Assembly (NCBI GenBank): GCA_965220955.1
Contig: CBDCRK010000015.1
Coordinates: forward strand, 248,001 to 312,000
DNA length: 64,000 nucleotides
Reading direction: 5' to 3'
DNA from: CBDCRK01 sp965220955
GTDB lineage: Bacteria > Desulfobacterota > Binatia > Bin18 > CBDCRK01
Shown: positions 50,463 to 58,210 of the stretch, in pieces
Numbering within the stretch: the stretch's first letter is position 1
How the letters are laid out: each line of letters begins with the position of its first letter
Translations under genes and position numbers: made by a program
Notes under the pieces: generated by a model
Told to the model about the DNA's origin: nothing
Seen by the model: the letters and a program-made list of their open reading frames with translations, nothing else
Databases searched by the model: none

Positions 50463-50836
50463 CATATCATGGATGTCGGCTGTGACGACTTCATTGCCAA
50501 GCCGTTCCGCGCTGCGGAGATTTTCAGCAAGATTGAGCACCATCTGTATGTGCCATTCATTCCAGCGTGCCGCTGAACCAGCCGACGAGGCGGCAACAGA
50601 TCAGGCCACACTACCGCCGGAACTCGCGCGGCATATTGCCCAACGCGTGCGTGACGCTGTTGAGGTCGGGGATGTGACGGAAGTGACCGCAATTGCAGCG
50701 GGATCTCCTCACACGCCCGGACGCCACGGCCCGGTAAGGAGAAGAGATCCCCCGGCTGGCCAACGCGTTTGACTTTGAGGCCATACTGCAGCTTATAGAT
50801 AGCCTCGATCAGACGGCCGTGAATCAGAGGGAGTAA
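50463..50836 (+). pseudogene. Remnant of a hybrid histidine kinase C-terminus
   Basis: Frame one reads HIMDVGCDDFIAKPFRAAEI, then FSKIEHHLYVPF, the end of a receiver domain with the conserved KPF. After a stop (50576) and a frame change the sequence reads LPPELARHIAQRVRDAVEVG and DVTEVTAIAA, then in another frame, past an internal TAA, IPRLANAFDFEAILQLIDSL. These blocks together match the conserved tail of large hybrid sensor kinases, so this is a decayed fragment with at least one frameshift and two nonsense codons. Confidence 0.7.
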
Positions 50837-50839
50837 GAC

Positions 50840-51154
50840 ATGGCCGACAATCTCACACTATCCAGCAGCACGCCAGAGCAGCCCGAGTCGATCTTACTGG
50901 TGGATGATAACCCCACCAACCTGCAGGTGTTATTTCAGACGCTCAATGGGCACGGCTATAAACTCCTTATTGCTAAAAGCGGCGAGCAGGCCCTGCAGAT
51001 AGTAGTGCGGTATGGGGGCAATTCGGCTTGCTTAACGAGTCTGGAGCCGGCAACTGGATACGTTTTTTTACTGCCGATGGAACAGCGGAAAATATTATTG
51101 GCTCAGCCAGAGAGCCCATCACGCTTCATGCCCTTCTGGGGAAGGAAACCCTGA
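50840..51154 (+). pseudogene. Truncated response-regulator receiver domain
   Basis: A 104-codon frame starting MADNLTLSSSTPEQPESILL and VDDNPTNLQVLFQTLNGHGY, the first 45 residues of a receiver with the acidic DD pair. Homology ends at about QALQIVVRY; the phosphorylated Asp and the rest are missing and the frame runs on into cupin DNA read in the wrong frame. It follows the kinase remnant by 3 bp, the remains of a kinase/regulator operon. Confidence 0.7.
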
Positions 51155-51309
51155 ACGTTGCGGGACAGGAATACTCCCTCACCCCAGGTGTCATTGTGCC
51201 GGTGGATGTCCACATCATGCATCATGTCCGGGCTAATCCTGATCTGGCAATCCTGGTGACGTTCTTCCGCCAGCCTGGAACCGAAAGTGAGACCACTGCC
51301 TGGTTTTGA
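51028..51309 (+). CDS. Small cupin-domain protein, perhaps 5'-truncated
   Basis: A 93-codon frame from TTG 51028 (NWIRFFTADGTAENIIGSAREP, LHALLGKETLNVAGQEYSLTPG, VHIMHHVRANPDLAILVTFF). The pattern fits a single cupin barrel; the usual metal His residues are partly present (HIMHH). The upstream part is joined directly to the truncated response regulator, so the true N-terminus may be lost. Expression is uncertain. Confidence 0.5.
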   Translation: MLNESGAGNWIRFFTADGTAENIIGSAREPITLHALLGKETLNVAGQEYSLTPGVIVPVDVHIMHHVRANPDLAILVTFFRQPGTESETTAWF

Positions 51310-51465
51310 CTAAAAGACATAGGCTACTCCTTTTCTTTGATGAGTACCTGACACAGGGCAAGAACTCTGCGCACCCCTTTGGTAATGGCCCGGGCGGTTT
51401 TGGGTAAGATGTAGGGCGTCACAACATTTAGCCGGGTCGTCAAAGTAAGTGTAATTCGCGTTCAT
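51310..51465 (-). pseudogene. Duplicated 3' end of the FMN-binding protein gene, with an overlapping chimeric frame
   Basis: Within 51324-51404 the minus strand reads TARAITKGVRRVLALCQVLI then KEKE-stop, almost identical to the last residues of the FMN-binding protein at 60115-60669, and the DNA is clearly related. The 5' part of that gene is absent. A different frame across the same DNA starts at ATG 51465 (MNANYTYFDDPAKCCDALHL), overlapping the methyltransferase stop (TGATG) behind AGGAGGTG, and gives a 51-residue chimera that may be translated. Confidence 0.7.
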
Positions 51466-52289
51466 CAGGACACCTCCTCGGATTTAAGAGCGACCAACAT
51501 GATAGCTGCGAGATGTGCATGATACTTCCGGAACACAGTCCGCATAGTCAGTACCCGCTGACGAGCCTCGCCGTTGCGCAAGACATTGCACGAGAACCGG
51601 AGCGCCCCTGCAATCCCTTTATCTTGGATTAGGCGCTTGGGTTCAAGCAGGTGCATTGGAGCGGTAGTCTCGGCTTGGACCTCAAATCCTTCCGATTCTA
51701 AGAAAACACGCCACTCGGAAAGGGTCAGTGGCCGCGCCCCAACATGTATGGCCTCGGAAAGCGCTTTCTGAATTTCTTGTTTGGTCCCCTCATCCAGGTT
51801 GTCAGGTATCAAGCAGAGTTCGTGAATTCCATATCGCCCTCCAGGCTTCAGCAGTCTGTATGCCTCCCGTACGATCTGAGTTTTTTGACCCTGCGTCTGC
51901 ATGGTCAACATCGCCTCGCTATAGACAACCGTGGCCGACGCTTCCGGAAGTCCTGTCTTTTCGGCGCGGCCGACCCAACACTGCCGCTCGGGACCGACCA
52001 AGTAGCGACGGACCTTGTTGGCGGCTGCCTCGTTGCGTTCGATAGCCGTGTAGGAAGCCGGCTGACGGCTTAGCGTGAGCTGGGTAGTTAACCCTAACCC
52101 GGGGGCAAACTCCACCACCGCATCCGAAGATTGAATGTTGAGTGCGTCCAACATCTGGCGGGTGAGTTCCAGGCCCCCTGGCCGTAGTACCCTTTTCCCC
52201 AACTGAGCCAGCAGCCAGTGACCCGGCATTTTACTCAGGCTGAGTCTCCCTCCGGGAAGAGGTCCTTCCATTTCATTGTATCTTGTCAT
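51465..52289 (-). CDS. Class I SAM-dependent methyltransferase
   Basis: A 274-residue methyltransferase. Motif I is VVEFAPGLGLTTQLTL, the acidic residue of motif II is in YTAIERNEAAANKVR, and LLKPGGRYGIHELCL is motif III. An added N-terminal helix and C-terminal helical region (LRFSCNVLRNGEARQRVLTMR) suggest a small-molecule or lipid substrate, not identified. The stop overlaps the next small frame. Upstream lies a strong hairpin (52382-52414). Confidence 0.85.
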   Translation of the reverse strand: MTRYNEMEGPLPGGRLSLSKMPGHWLLAQLGKRVLRPGGLELTRQMLDALNIQSSDAVVEFAPGLGLTTQLTLSRQPASYTAIERNEAAANKVRRYLVGPERQCWVGRAEKTGLPEASATVVYSEAMLTMQTQGQKTQIVREAYRLLKPGGRYGIHELCLIPDNLDEGTKQEIQKALSEAIHVGARPLTLSEWRVFLESEGFEVQAETTAPMHLLEPKRLIQDKGIAGALRFSCNVLRNGEARQRVLTMRTVFRKYHAHLAAIMLVALKSEEVS

Positions 52290-52381
52290 CTTTTACCCCC
52301 TAGCCTCGATTGCTATGGAGATACTTTTACCTAACGAATACGGCCGTCAGAAATTGCTATATTGCACCAATCAGCTAGCCT

Positions 52382-52414
52382 GCGGTAGGGAAAGGCCTGA
52401 CCTTTCCCTACCGC
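52382..52414. terminator. Strong 14-bp hairpin between two minus-strand genes
   Basis: GCGGTAGGGAAAGG, a CCTGA loop and CCTTTCCCTACCGC pair perfectly. No T-run follows on either strand, so it could be a processing or pausing hairpin or a repeat rather than a classic terminator. A weaker relative (GGGGAAGG..CCTTTCCC) lies in the tail of the paralogous gene at 58211-58516. Confidence 0.5.
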
Positions 52415-52441
52415 CACTGTAGCAGGTTTAGCCCTTTGCTC

Positions 52442-52741
52442 TTATTCCTTCTTTACCGGCTGGAACGCAACTGTTTTCTCCTGGTGCCTCATTGTGGACG
52501 GGAGCCGAAAGAGAAGAGCTTGTAGTTTAACCGACTGCCGCTCGTCCAGGTAAATGGTCCGCAGCCGGTACCAGCCGATCCCTTCGGCCCAGATCTTCTG
52601 GGTGAGGCGCACTTGGTATCTCCCTCTGCCTTGTTTAAGGATTGCCACCTCGAGCCCCTCTTCACCTCCTCTGCCAATCAGGGTGCCCAGACGGGTCTCC
52701 TCTTGCCCAGTATTGCCAGGACGGTAGAGTTTTCTTTTCAT
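52442..52741 (-). CDS. Small protein of a 'GWYR' family, paralogue of 58211-58516
   Basis: A 99-residue protein from ATG 52741 behind AAGGTAGGA. Core: LEVAILKQGRGRYQVRL, then EGIGWYRLRTIYLDERQSVK followed by LQALLFRL. The same layout, LEVALIQG...GVGWYRQHTLRLDYATAQALLQTL, occurs in the protein at 58211-58516, so both are members of one family that I cannot name. Basic and soluble; perhaps nucleic-acid binding. It heads a run of tiny genes with strong ribosome sites. Confidence 0.65.
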   Translation of the reverse strand: MKRKLYRPGNTGQEETRLGTLIGRGGEEGLEVAILKQGRGRYQVRLTQKIWAEGIGWYRLRTIYLDERQSVKLQALLFRLPSTMRHQEKTVAFQPVKKE

Positions 52742-52813
52742 TCCTACCTTCCTTTCTTGTGTCAGTTCTCCCTTGACGCTGTGGAAAACAGGGCAAACTG
52801 GCAAACCAGGGTA

Positions 52814-53017
52814 TCAGTGTCCTGGGACAGAGGTTTGGATTGGCCCGGGAAACTGTATCTCCCGTGCAGCCTTGTTGGTGAGTTTGGCCAGAGAGAAGAA
52901 CTCCTCCTGGGTCATTTTGATGATAGCTCTTCCCACCATGAGGTGAATGCACCCTTCCGGGCAGAGCGAGATAGTGATCTGGTCGTTTGTGGTTTCCCAA
53001 AACCGTGGGTTGTTCAT
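52814..53017 (-). CDS. Small protein with ITISLCPEGCIH motif, paralogue of the next gene
   Basis: A 67-residue protein from an ATG behind AGAAGGAGG. The segment QITISLCPEGCIHLMVGRAI is shared in pattern (T-L/S-L-C-P-x-x-x-I-H) with the protein at 53077-53289. One or two Cys and a His could bind metal, but the family is not known to me. The two genes lie 59 bp apart in the same direction. Confidence 0.65.
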   Translation of the reverse strand: MNNPRFWETTNDQITISLCPEGCIHLMVGRAIIKMTQEEFFSLAKLTNKAAREIQFPGPIQTSVPGH

Positions 53018-53076
53018 AGTTGCCTCCTTCTGCTTATATCATTAGCTTTGTCTTGTGATTGCAAAGTATACCTTCC

Positions 53077-53289
53077 TCAATGACCTGCTCCAGTTCTTGT
53101 CCCATTTGCCGGACTCCGAGCTATAATCTGTCTTTCTATCTCCCTGAGGGTTCTGGCTAGGCGTAGGAAATCGTGACGACAGAGGTGCAGGCAGATATTG
53201 TCAATTTTGATGTGGATGGAGTTATTGGGGCACAGGGTAATGTGCACCTCCGTGTGTTTTTCTTCGTCCTTGTTGTACTGTCGCTGCAT
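53077..53289 (-). CDS. Small protein with ITLCPNNSIH motif, paralogue of the previous gene
   Basis: A 70-residue protein. ATG 53289 has a near-perfect ribosome site (AAGGAGGAATCT), so I prefer it to the longer frame opening at 53493. It contains TEVHITLCPNNSIHIKIDNI and CLHLCRHDFLRLARTLREIE, aligning with the 67-residue neighbour over about 50 residues. Function unknown; possible metal or nucleic-acid binder. Confidence 0.65.
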   Translation of the reverse strand: MQRQYNKDEEKHTEVHITLCPNNSIHIKIDNICLHLCRHDFLRLARTLREIERQIIARSPANGTRTGAGH

Positions 53290-53495
53290 AGATTCCTCCT
53301 TTCTTTGTGTAAGACATGTGAAAAAGAAGTCTGATGCGGGTGTCGGGGCATCAGACCTGAATAGGGCGTAATCCGTCCTCTCAGTCTTGCTGGACTCTAT
53401 TGAGAGGGCGGAGAAGAGAAACAGAATGAGACTATACTCGGAGCCCAGCAAGAGAAACCGATTCATATCCTTCTTTTTCTTCGTTCCACTCACCG

Positions 53496-54185
53496 TTATC
53501 CCTCCCTGGCTACAGTCTGTCTTCCTAGCGCCTGGAGAACGTGATCAAGAGCTGGCTTCAGGCCAGGGAAGGCCGGAGCGATGGTTCCGATATGGCGCAG
53601 CTCGGTTAACGCACGACCGTTATCTTCCTGGGCCAGAAAGGTCTGGGCCAAAAGGAAACGCCCGGACAAGGAGTCAGGAGCAAGGCTCAGCACTTTGTAC
53701 AAGATTTCTTGTGCCTCTCTATAATTTTCTTGCTGCACCAGGTGTAGTAGCGGTGAGCCACTCATCGCGTCTGTATTGGGCAGCAAACGAATCTTTGGGG
53801 TTGAGAGCGTAGGCTTGTCGGTACTGCTCCCGGGCTGGTAGCGTAAGAGGTCAGTAATGTCCTGCGGCTGGAGCCTCTCGATTTCTTCGCGGTCGATAAC
53901 GCTCACGTGACCCGGGGTATCGAAGGTGGGTCTCTCGCTCTTGGTGGCGGTGACGGTAACTTCTTCTAACGCTAAGCGGGCAGCAGTTCTATCTTGAGTC
54001 TTGGGTTTCTCTTGAGCTTCTTCTCCTGCTTGCTCCTCTTTCTCTAGCTCCTGAGGCCCCTGCTCACTGGTTTTAGCGTTCGCCTCTCCCGACTCTTCCT
54101 GAGCAAAAGACCTGGATGGACACCAGAGGAACACTACGAAAGCAAACAGGCAGACCAGAAAAGAATATGGGCAAAAGGTCCTCAT
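53496..54185 (-). CDS. Chimera: TonB-receptor plug start joined to a TPR-like tail
   Basis: A 229-residue protein from ATG 54185 with a signal peptide (FLVCLFAFVVFLWCPSRSFAQ) and an acidic linker. It then shows EEVTVTATKSERPTFDTPGH and VSVIDREEIERLQPQDITDL, LLRYQPG, the first part of a TonB-dependent receptor plug. After SSTDKPTLSTPKIRLLPN homology stops and the remainder (EAQEILYKVLSLAPDSLSGRF...EDNGRALTELRHIGTIAP) looks like TPR repeats. The 600-residue barrel is missing. Either an internal deletion fused two genes or the protein is a rare natural form; transport is impossible without the barrel. Confidence 0.7.
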   Translation of the reverse strand: MRTFCPYSFLVCLFAFVVFLWCPSRSFAQEESGEANAKTSEQGPQELEKEEQAGEEAQEKPKTQDRTAARLALEEVTVTATKSERPTFDTPGHVSVIDREEIERLQPQDITDLLRYQPGSSTDKPTLSTPKIRLLPNTDAMSGSPLLHLVQQENYREAQEILYKVLSLAPDSLSGRFLLAQTFLAQEDNGRALTELRHIGTIAPAFPGLKPALDHVLQALGRQTVAREG

Positions 54186-54334
54186 CCTGTCTCTCCTTTT
54201 TCTTCCCTTGCTCTCACCTCCCTTCTCGGTTAGAGTCTTGTCCGATGAAGGGAGGCTCTCCTCCTTTTGTCCCGGGGCTGTCGGCAACACTCCTGGCCGG
54301 GAGGCCGGCAGCCCTTCCTTGCTCTCTGTTTATG

Positions 54335-54544
54335 TCAGGTGTCCGCTGACGCTTCTGGCGGGCTTCTTTCTTCCCTCCACCCTGATATGTCTGTTATGGG
54401 AATCAGAATGGTCCGCTTGCACCTTCGGCATTTAAGCTCCAGGCCCTTCTCAGTAAGGCGGGCGAGAAGGTTTCCGCATACACACCGAAGCTCTCCCTTC
54501 TGGTGCGCCGCTCCCACTTTCTCACCTGTCCCCTTTTGTTTCAT
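54335..54544 (-). CDS. Com-like zinc-ribbon protein, first copy
   Basis: About 69 residues from ATG 54544 (78 from 54571). LRCVCGNLLARLTEKGLELK followed by CRRCKRTILIPI gives two Cys pairs (CxC and CxxC) of a Com-type zinc finger, the family named after the phage Mu translational regulator. A close paralogue is at 62119-62313, and the DNA just upstream of both ('gggctctg...ccgctggcc') is related, so the module was duplicated. Possibly a post-transcriptional regulator or a metal sensor of the iron genes nearby. Confidence 0.7.
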   Translation of the reverse strand: MKQKGTGEKVGAAHQKGELRCVCGNLLARLTEKGLELKCRRCKRTILIPITDISGWREERSPPEASADT

Positions 54545-54776
54545 CTCTTTGTCTTCCCCCACCTTGAACAAAAAGAGCCCGACTTCCCTAGGCTGATAGA
54601 TGGCTAGGTGGATAGGCTGTCAGGGTGCCGGGTCAGGCTCCCTCACTTCCTGTTAGCCTGTCAGCCTGGAATGTCGGGCTCTGGATTGAGAACCGCTGGC
54701 CGCTTCTGGCGGTACATGTATTACTGTCTTCTTAACAAGGCTCTTTTGGCCTCCTTACCTTACTTCCCCCTAGGGC

Positions 54777-55331
54777 CTACTGGGGGACTCCCTCGTACCG
54801 GAACGTGAACTCAACTGAGAAAGGCTCCCACCAGGGGGCAACTCCTGTGACTGCGTCCATATGCCGACCAAAGCCGTTTTCAGAAGGCGGACGGATCTTG
54901 TATGTCAGCCGGTACTCTCCGTGGGCCGGCATCTGAACCGTTGCCCCATAGTGGGGACCGTCCTTTGCCACCATGGGGACCATCTGTCCATTGATTGCCC
55001 TTTCATTCTGGATGTGAACCAGAGTGTAATTGACTGTGAGATAGGGAATCCACTCACCAATGCCAAAGCCGTTCTTGTTCCCCCTAATGGCATGGACGTC
55101 GGCCTCCAGGTGGATAATGTTCTCTCCCTCTGACACCTCCATTCCTTCCATCTGGATGGGAGGTAGCCAGACGGCCACAATCTTCATGCCGTTTCGTTCC
55201 ACCTCCTCCCCGATAGGATATTCCCGGAAGGGAGCACCCTGAGAAAGAGATAGGGTTACCCATGTTCCTACGATCCCTAAGGGCAGCAAAAGTATGGTTC
55301 TAAAATACCCTATTGTTTGCCTTCCTTTCAT
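54777..55331 (-). CDS. P19/Tp34-like periplasmic iron/copper-binding protein
   Basis: A 184-residue periplasmic protein with signal peptide (LLLPLGIVGTWVTLSLSQGAP). Family motifs are HLEADVHAIRGNKNGFGIGEW, PYLTVNYTLV, MVPMVAKDGPHYGATVQMP and LTYKIRPPSENGFGRHMDA. The His and Met residues in these blocks bind copper and iron in P19 of Campylobacter, where the protein delivers ferric iron to an FTR1-type permease. Its start overlaps the end of the FTR1 gene by 4 bp, fitting that partnership. Confidence 0.92.
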   Translation of the reverse strand: MKGRQTIGYFRTILLLPLGIVGTWVTLSLSQGAPFREYPIGEEVERNGMKIVAVWLPPIQMEGMEVSEGENIIHLEADVHAIRGNKNGFGIGEWIPYLTVNYTLVHIQNERAINGQMVPMVAKDGPHYGATVQMPAHGEYRLTYKIRPPSENGFGRHMDAVTGVAPWWEPFSVEFTFRYEGVPQ

Positions 55332-57550
55332 GAAGCCACCTCTGGCGACACCGCTTTTCGATTGCGCACAACCAGAAACCCCAGAGCCACACAGGCGGCA
55401 ACAACAAAAAGCCCCTGCAGCAGGAGTGTTTCCACCGTTGGATAGATCCCCAGAGTCGGGACTCGGGGGATTTCCTTTAGGGGCGTAATGGCCAAGAACC
55501 CGCTTTCTTGCAGCTCGGCTATCCCCTGACCGGCAAAGACAAAGGCCAGGGTGTAGAGGATAAGACTGGTAGTAGCGAAAAAGGGCCTAATCGGCAGCTT
55601 CACGCTTGCATACCGGAAGACAAGAAAGATACCGACCAGAGCCACAAGCCCTAAGAGAAACCCCGGCAGGACAACAATCCTTCCTTCCTGAGCCCCGGAG
55701 AGGAGGGCCTGATAGAAGAGAACGGTCTCGGCGCCCTCCCGATAGACGGCCAAGAAAGCGGCGCCTCCAAGGGTAAAGCGGCTCCCTTTACTCAACGAGG
55801 CCGCTATTTTCCCCTGCACAAACCTCTGCCATCGGTCTGCCTCGGCCTTGCTGATGAACCAGTAGCTGACATAGAAGAGAACCGCCGAGGCAAGGAGCAG
55901 GGTAAGCCCTTCAATAATCTCCTGCCCAGAAAACGACGTGTGGAAAAAGGCCTGGACAAAAATCGCGGTAAGAAGGCTTGCAAGTAAGGCTAGGCCACCG
56001 CCGGTGTAGACAACTCGCGCCAGACTTTGGGAGCCGGTGCGGGCCAGATAGGTGACAATAGCCCCAACGATGAGAATAGCTTCAGCCCCCTCCCGCAGGA
56101 TAATGAGAAACGCTTGGAAGAAGAGCATCCAGAGGCTCCCTCTGCTCGCGGCCATTTCCGCAATGGCCATATTGAGCTGCCCTGTGAGTTGCCTCATAGC
56201 GTTTTCGACTTCCTCTTTTGGGGTGCGTGTCTGGATGAGTCCACGGAGGTGAGCAAAAGCTCCTTCAATTTCTTGCACTCCCGCTGGTGACACCACAGCA
56301 ATGTCCGCTTCAATCCTATGGAACTCGTCAAAGTAGACATCGGTTACAATATCCTCGGCCCCTTGGACATTCCCGGAGACATAGGCAGCCCTGGCTTTGG
56401 CAAATGCTCTCTCAATGTTATGCACGATCTGGGAAGAGATGTCCGCGGCAGGGGTTCCCTGGGGTTTCGGGGCATTTGTTGCAACAGTCGGCTGCAAAGG
56501 CAAGTCAGCCTTGTCCCAATCTTCGCCTAGGATTCCTTGAGCTAAAAGCTCTGTCGCTTCTTTCCTTAGGGCTGCAATAAGGGCTTGAATGGTTTTTTCA
56601 GCCTCTTTGGCTTCCTTCTCGTCACTGGCTACAATCGCCATCTCTTTTCGCAAATGGGAAAACATTTCCTCGATCTCAAAGGCCCGCCGGCTGGAGATGT
56701 TCTGCCGGATGGCTGTTTCCATCCCCTTGGCCTCAAAGTAGGCGAAGTAGGCATCCGAGCAGAGTTTCTTGGCCTCGGCCTCCTTGTGGTCCCTGGCTAC
56801 AGAGAGTGCCTGGAAGAGCGTCTCCTGGACCTGTTCAATGACCTGCTCCCAGGTCCACGGCTTTCTTTCCTCTGGTTTCTTCTGGAGAGGGTTGCGAACG
56901 GGAGTTGACTTTGGCTTCAGGGTAAAAGAGACCAGAAGATTGTTTTCCTCAAAAACCCTTATCTCCTTGGGTTGGCCGGCAAAATGCTCGTGCCAGGCAA
57001 CGAGGGTATAGGTGTCGGCAGGAAGGTAGGGAAGAGCATACTCTCCCTTCTCATTGGACACAGCAAAATAGGAGTTCTGGAGAACCAGGATGTATGCCCG
57101 CATCGCCGAGTGGATATCACAGAGAAGCAGAACCTCACCGGTCTTTGGGAAATGGATCTGCTTTACACTTTTCGCAACCCCAGGAAGGGTAATATTAAAG
57201 GCCTTGGCCTCAGAGAACGAGTGAACATTGTGGAACTCTGGGTCGTGGTTAAGAAAATCCACCTTGGTTCCGGCCACAATGGGAAGGACATGGGGAATGA
57301 ATCGGCGACCCTTCTGATCTATGGTGGGGTGGTGCTCTGGGGAAGCAAACTGTTTTCCATCGGTCCTATCGATTCTGGCAATATAGATCACCGCCTCTCT
57401 GAGAGGCTCCCCACTCTCTGACTGAACGCTTCCCCGGATGGTACTGGCAAAGAGGAACTGGGGGCCAAGTAAGGATGGCACTAGGGAGGATCCCAGGAGT
57501 ACAAAGGTAAAGCTCATCAGCGTGAGCAAGAATTTGAAGTTGATTTTCAT
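55328..57550 (-). CDS. FTR1-family iron permease fused to an N-terminal cupredoxin-like domain
   Basis: A 740-residue protein. After a signal peptide, residues about 38-215 look like a methylamine-utilisation/blue-copper domain: NHDPEFHNVHSFSE and VLLLCDIHSAMRAYILV provide a His, Cys, His and Met set as in type 1 copper sites. A helical region (about 230-470) follows, then the seven-helix FTR1 permease with both REGAE iron motifs (LREGAEAILIVG and VYREGAETVLFYQ). FTR1 usually works with a separate ferroxidase or copper protein; here oxidation or copper chemistry and transport are in one chain. A Fur-like palindrome sits 20 bp before the start. Confidence 0.9.
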   Translation of the reverse strand: MKINFKFLLTLMSFTFVLLGSSLVPSLLGPQFLFASTIRGSVQSESGEPLREAVIYIARIDRTDGKQFASPEHHPTIDQKGRRFIPHVLPIVAGTKVDFLNHDPEFHNVHSFSEAKAFNITLPGVAKSVKQIHFPKTGEVLLLCDIHSAMRAYILVLQNSYFAVSNEKGEYALPYLPADTYTLVAWHEHFAGQPKEIRVFEENNLLVSFTLKPKSTPVRNPLQKKPEERKPWTWEQVIEQVQETLFQALSVARDHKEAEAKKLCSDAYFAYFEAKGMETAIRQNISSRRAFEIEEMFSHLRKEMAIVASDEKEAKEAEKTIQALIAALRKEATELLAQGILGEDWDKADLPLQPTVATNAPKPQGTPAADISSQIVHNIERAFAKARAAYVSGNVQGAEDIVTDVYFDEFHRIEADIAVVSPAGVQEIEGAFAHLRGLIQTRTPKEEVENAMRQLTGQLNMAIAEMAASRGSLWMLFFQAFLIILREGAEAILIVGAIVTYLARTGSQSLARVVYTGGGLALLASLLTAIFVQAFFHTSFSGQEIIEGLTLLLASAVLFYVSYWFISKAEADRWQRFVQGKIAASLSKGSRFTLGGAAFLAVYREGAETVLFYQALLSGAQEGRIVVLPGFLLGLVALVGIFLVFRYASVKLPIRPFFATTSLILYTLAFVFAGQGIAELQESGFLAITPLKEIPRVPTLGIYPTVETLLLQGLFVVAACVALGFLVVRNRKAVSPEVAS

Positions 57551-57570
57551 TTTCTAAACTGCCTCTAAGT

Positions 57571-57585
57571 GAAATTGAATTTCAT
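57571..57585. promoter_or_regulatory. Fur-box-like palindrome between the FTR1 and ferritin-like genes
   Basis: TGAAATTGAATTTCA is a perfect 7-1-7 inverted repeat resembling the Fur consensus and lies in the divergent promoter region. Fur would repress the iron-uptake operon when iron is plentiful. Confidence 0.6.
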
Positions 57586-57616
57586 TATTATTTCCCAATA
57601 AAATCAATAACTTATC

Positions 57617-57645
57617 TTGACAACAGTAATGGGAAAACATATCTT
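57617..57645 (+). promoter_or_regulatory. Sigma-70-like promoter of the ferritin-like gene
   Basis: TTGACA (57617-57622), 17 bases and TATCTT (57640-57645) lie 40 bp before the start codon at 57685, downstream of the Fur-like palindrome. Confidence 0.55.
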
Positions 57646-57684
57646 GTTTGTAATGTTTGATGAGCCCTACGAAAGGAGACAGCT

Positions 57685-58143
57685 ATGGACACAGCCAAAG
57701 TCATTGATGCTCTGAATAAAGCTTTGACCCTGGAACACGCGGCTACCGTGCAGTACAAGCAGCATGCCCTCCTGGTAAGCGGCCTGTGGCGGAAAGTCTT
57801 TGCCGATTTCTTTGCCTCCCACAGCCGCGGCTCGCAGGACCATGCACTGAAGTTCGGACAAAAGATTGTGGCTCTGGGCGGGCTGCCCACAATTGAGGTG
57901 GCCACGGTCCACCAGTCTACGGATCTGGAAGAGATGCTACGCCAGGATCTCGAGCTGGAGCGGGAGGCCATGAAAGTATACCTTGGGGCCCATGCTCTGG
58001 TAGAAGGAGACGTAGCTCTGCGAACAATGGTGGAAACCCATATTGAATCTGAGCAGCGTGATATTGAAGAGCTGGAGATGCACCTCGGCCTGGTCAAAAC
58101 CGGTGGAGTGGAGAAGGAAGTCAATCTGAGACTGGTAAGATAG
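57685..58143 (+). CDS. Bacterioferritin-like protein with atypical diiron ligands
   Basis: A 152-residue four-helix ferritin-like protein. Glu17 (LEHAATVQY) and Glu in LELEREAMKVY fit ferroxidase ligands, but by eye the first ExxH is SxxH (GSQDHALKF) and the final His position reads Asp (HIESEQRDIEELE), so the iron centre is probably altered. It may bind or chaperone iron or act as a DNA-binding Dps-like protein. Strong ribosome site (AAGGAGACAGCT). It is divergent from the iron permease, so both may answer to iron. Confidence 0.8.
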   Translation: MDTAKVIDALNKALTLEHAATVQYKQHALLVSGLWRKVFADFFASHSRGSQDHALKFGQKIVALGGLPTIEVATVHQSTDLEEMLRQDLELEREAMKVYLGAHALVEGDVALRTMVETHIESEQRDIEELEMHLGLVKTGGVEKEVNLRLVR

Positions 58144-58210
58144 TTAAAATAAGGGCTTAAAACCTCTGGCCACCGGGACAGGACTAAGGAACTACTCTTG
58201 TGAGGTTTGC

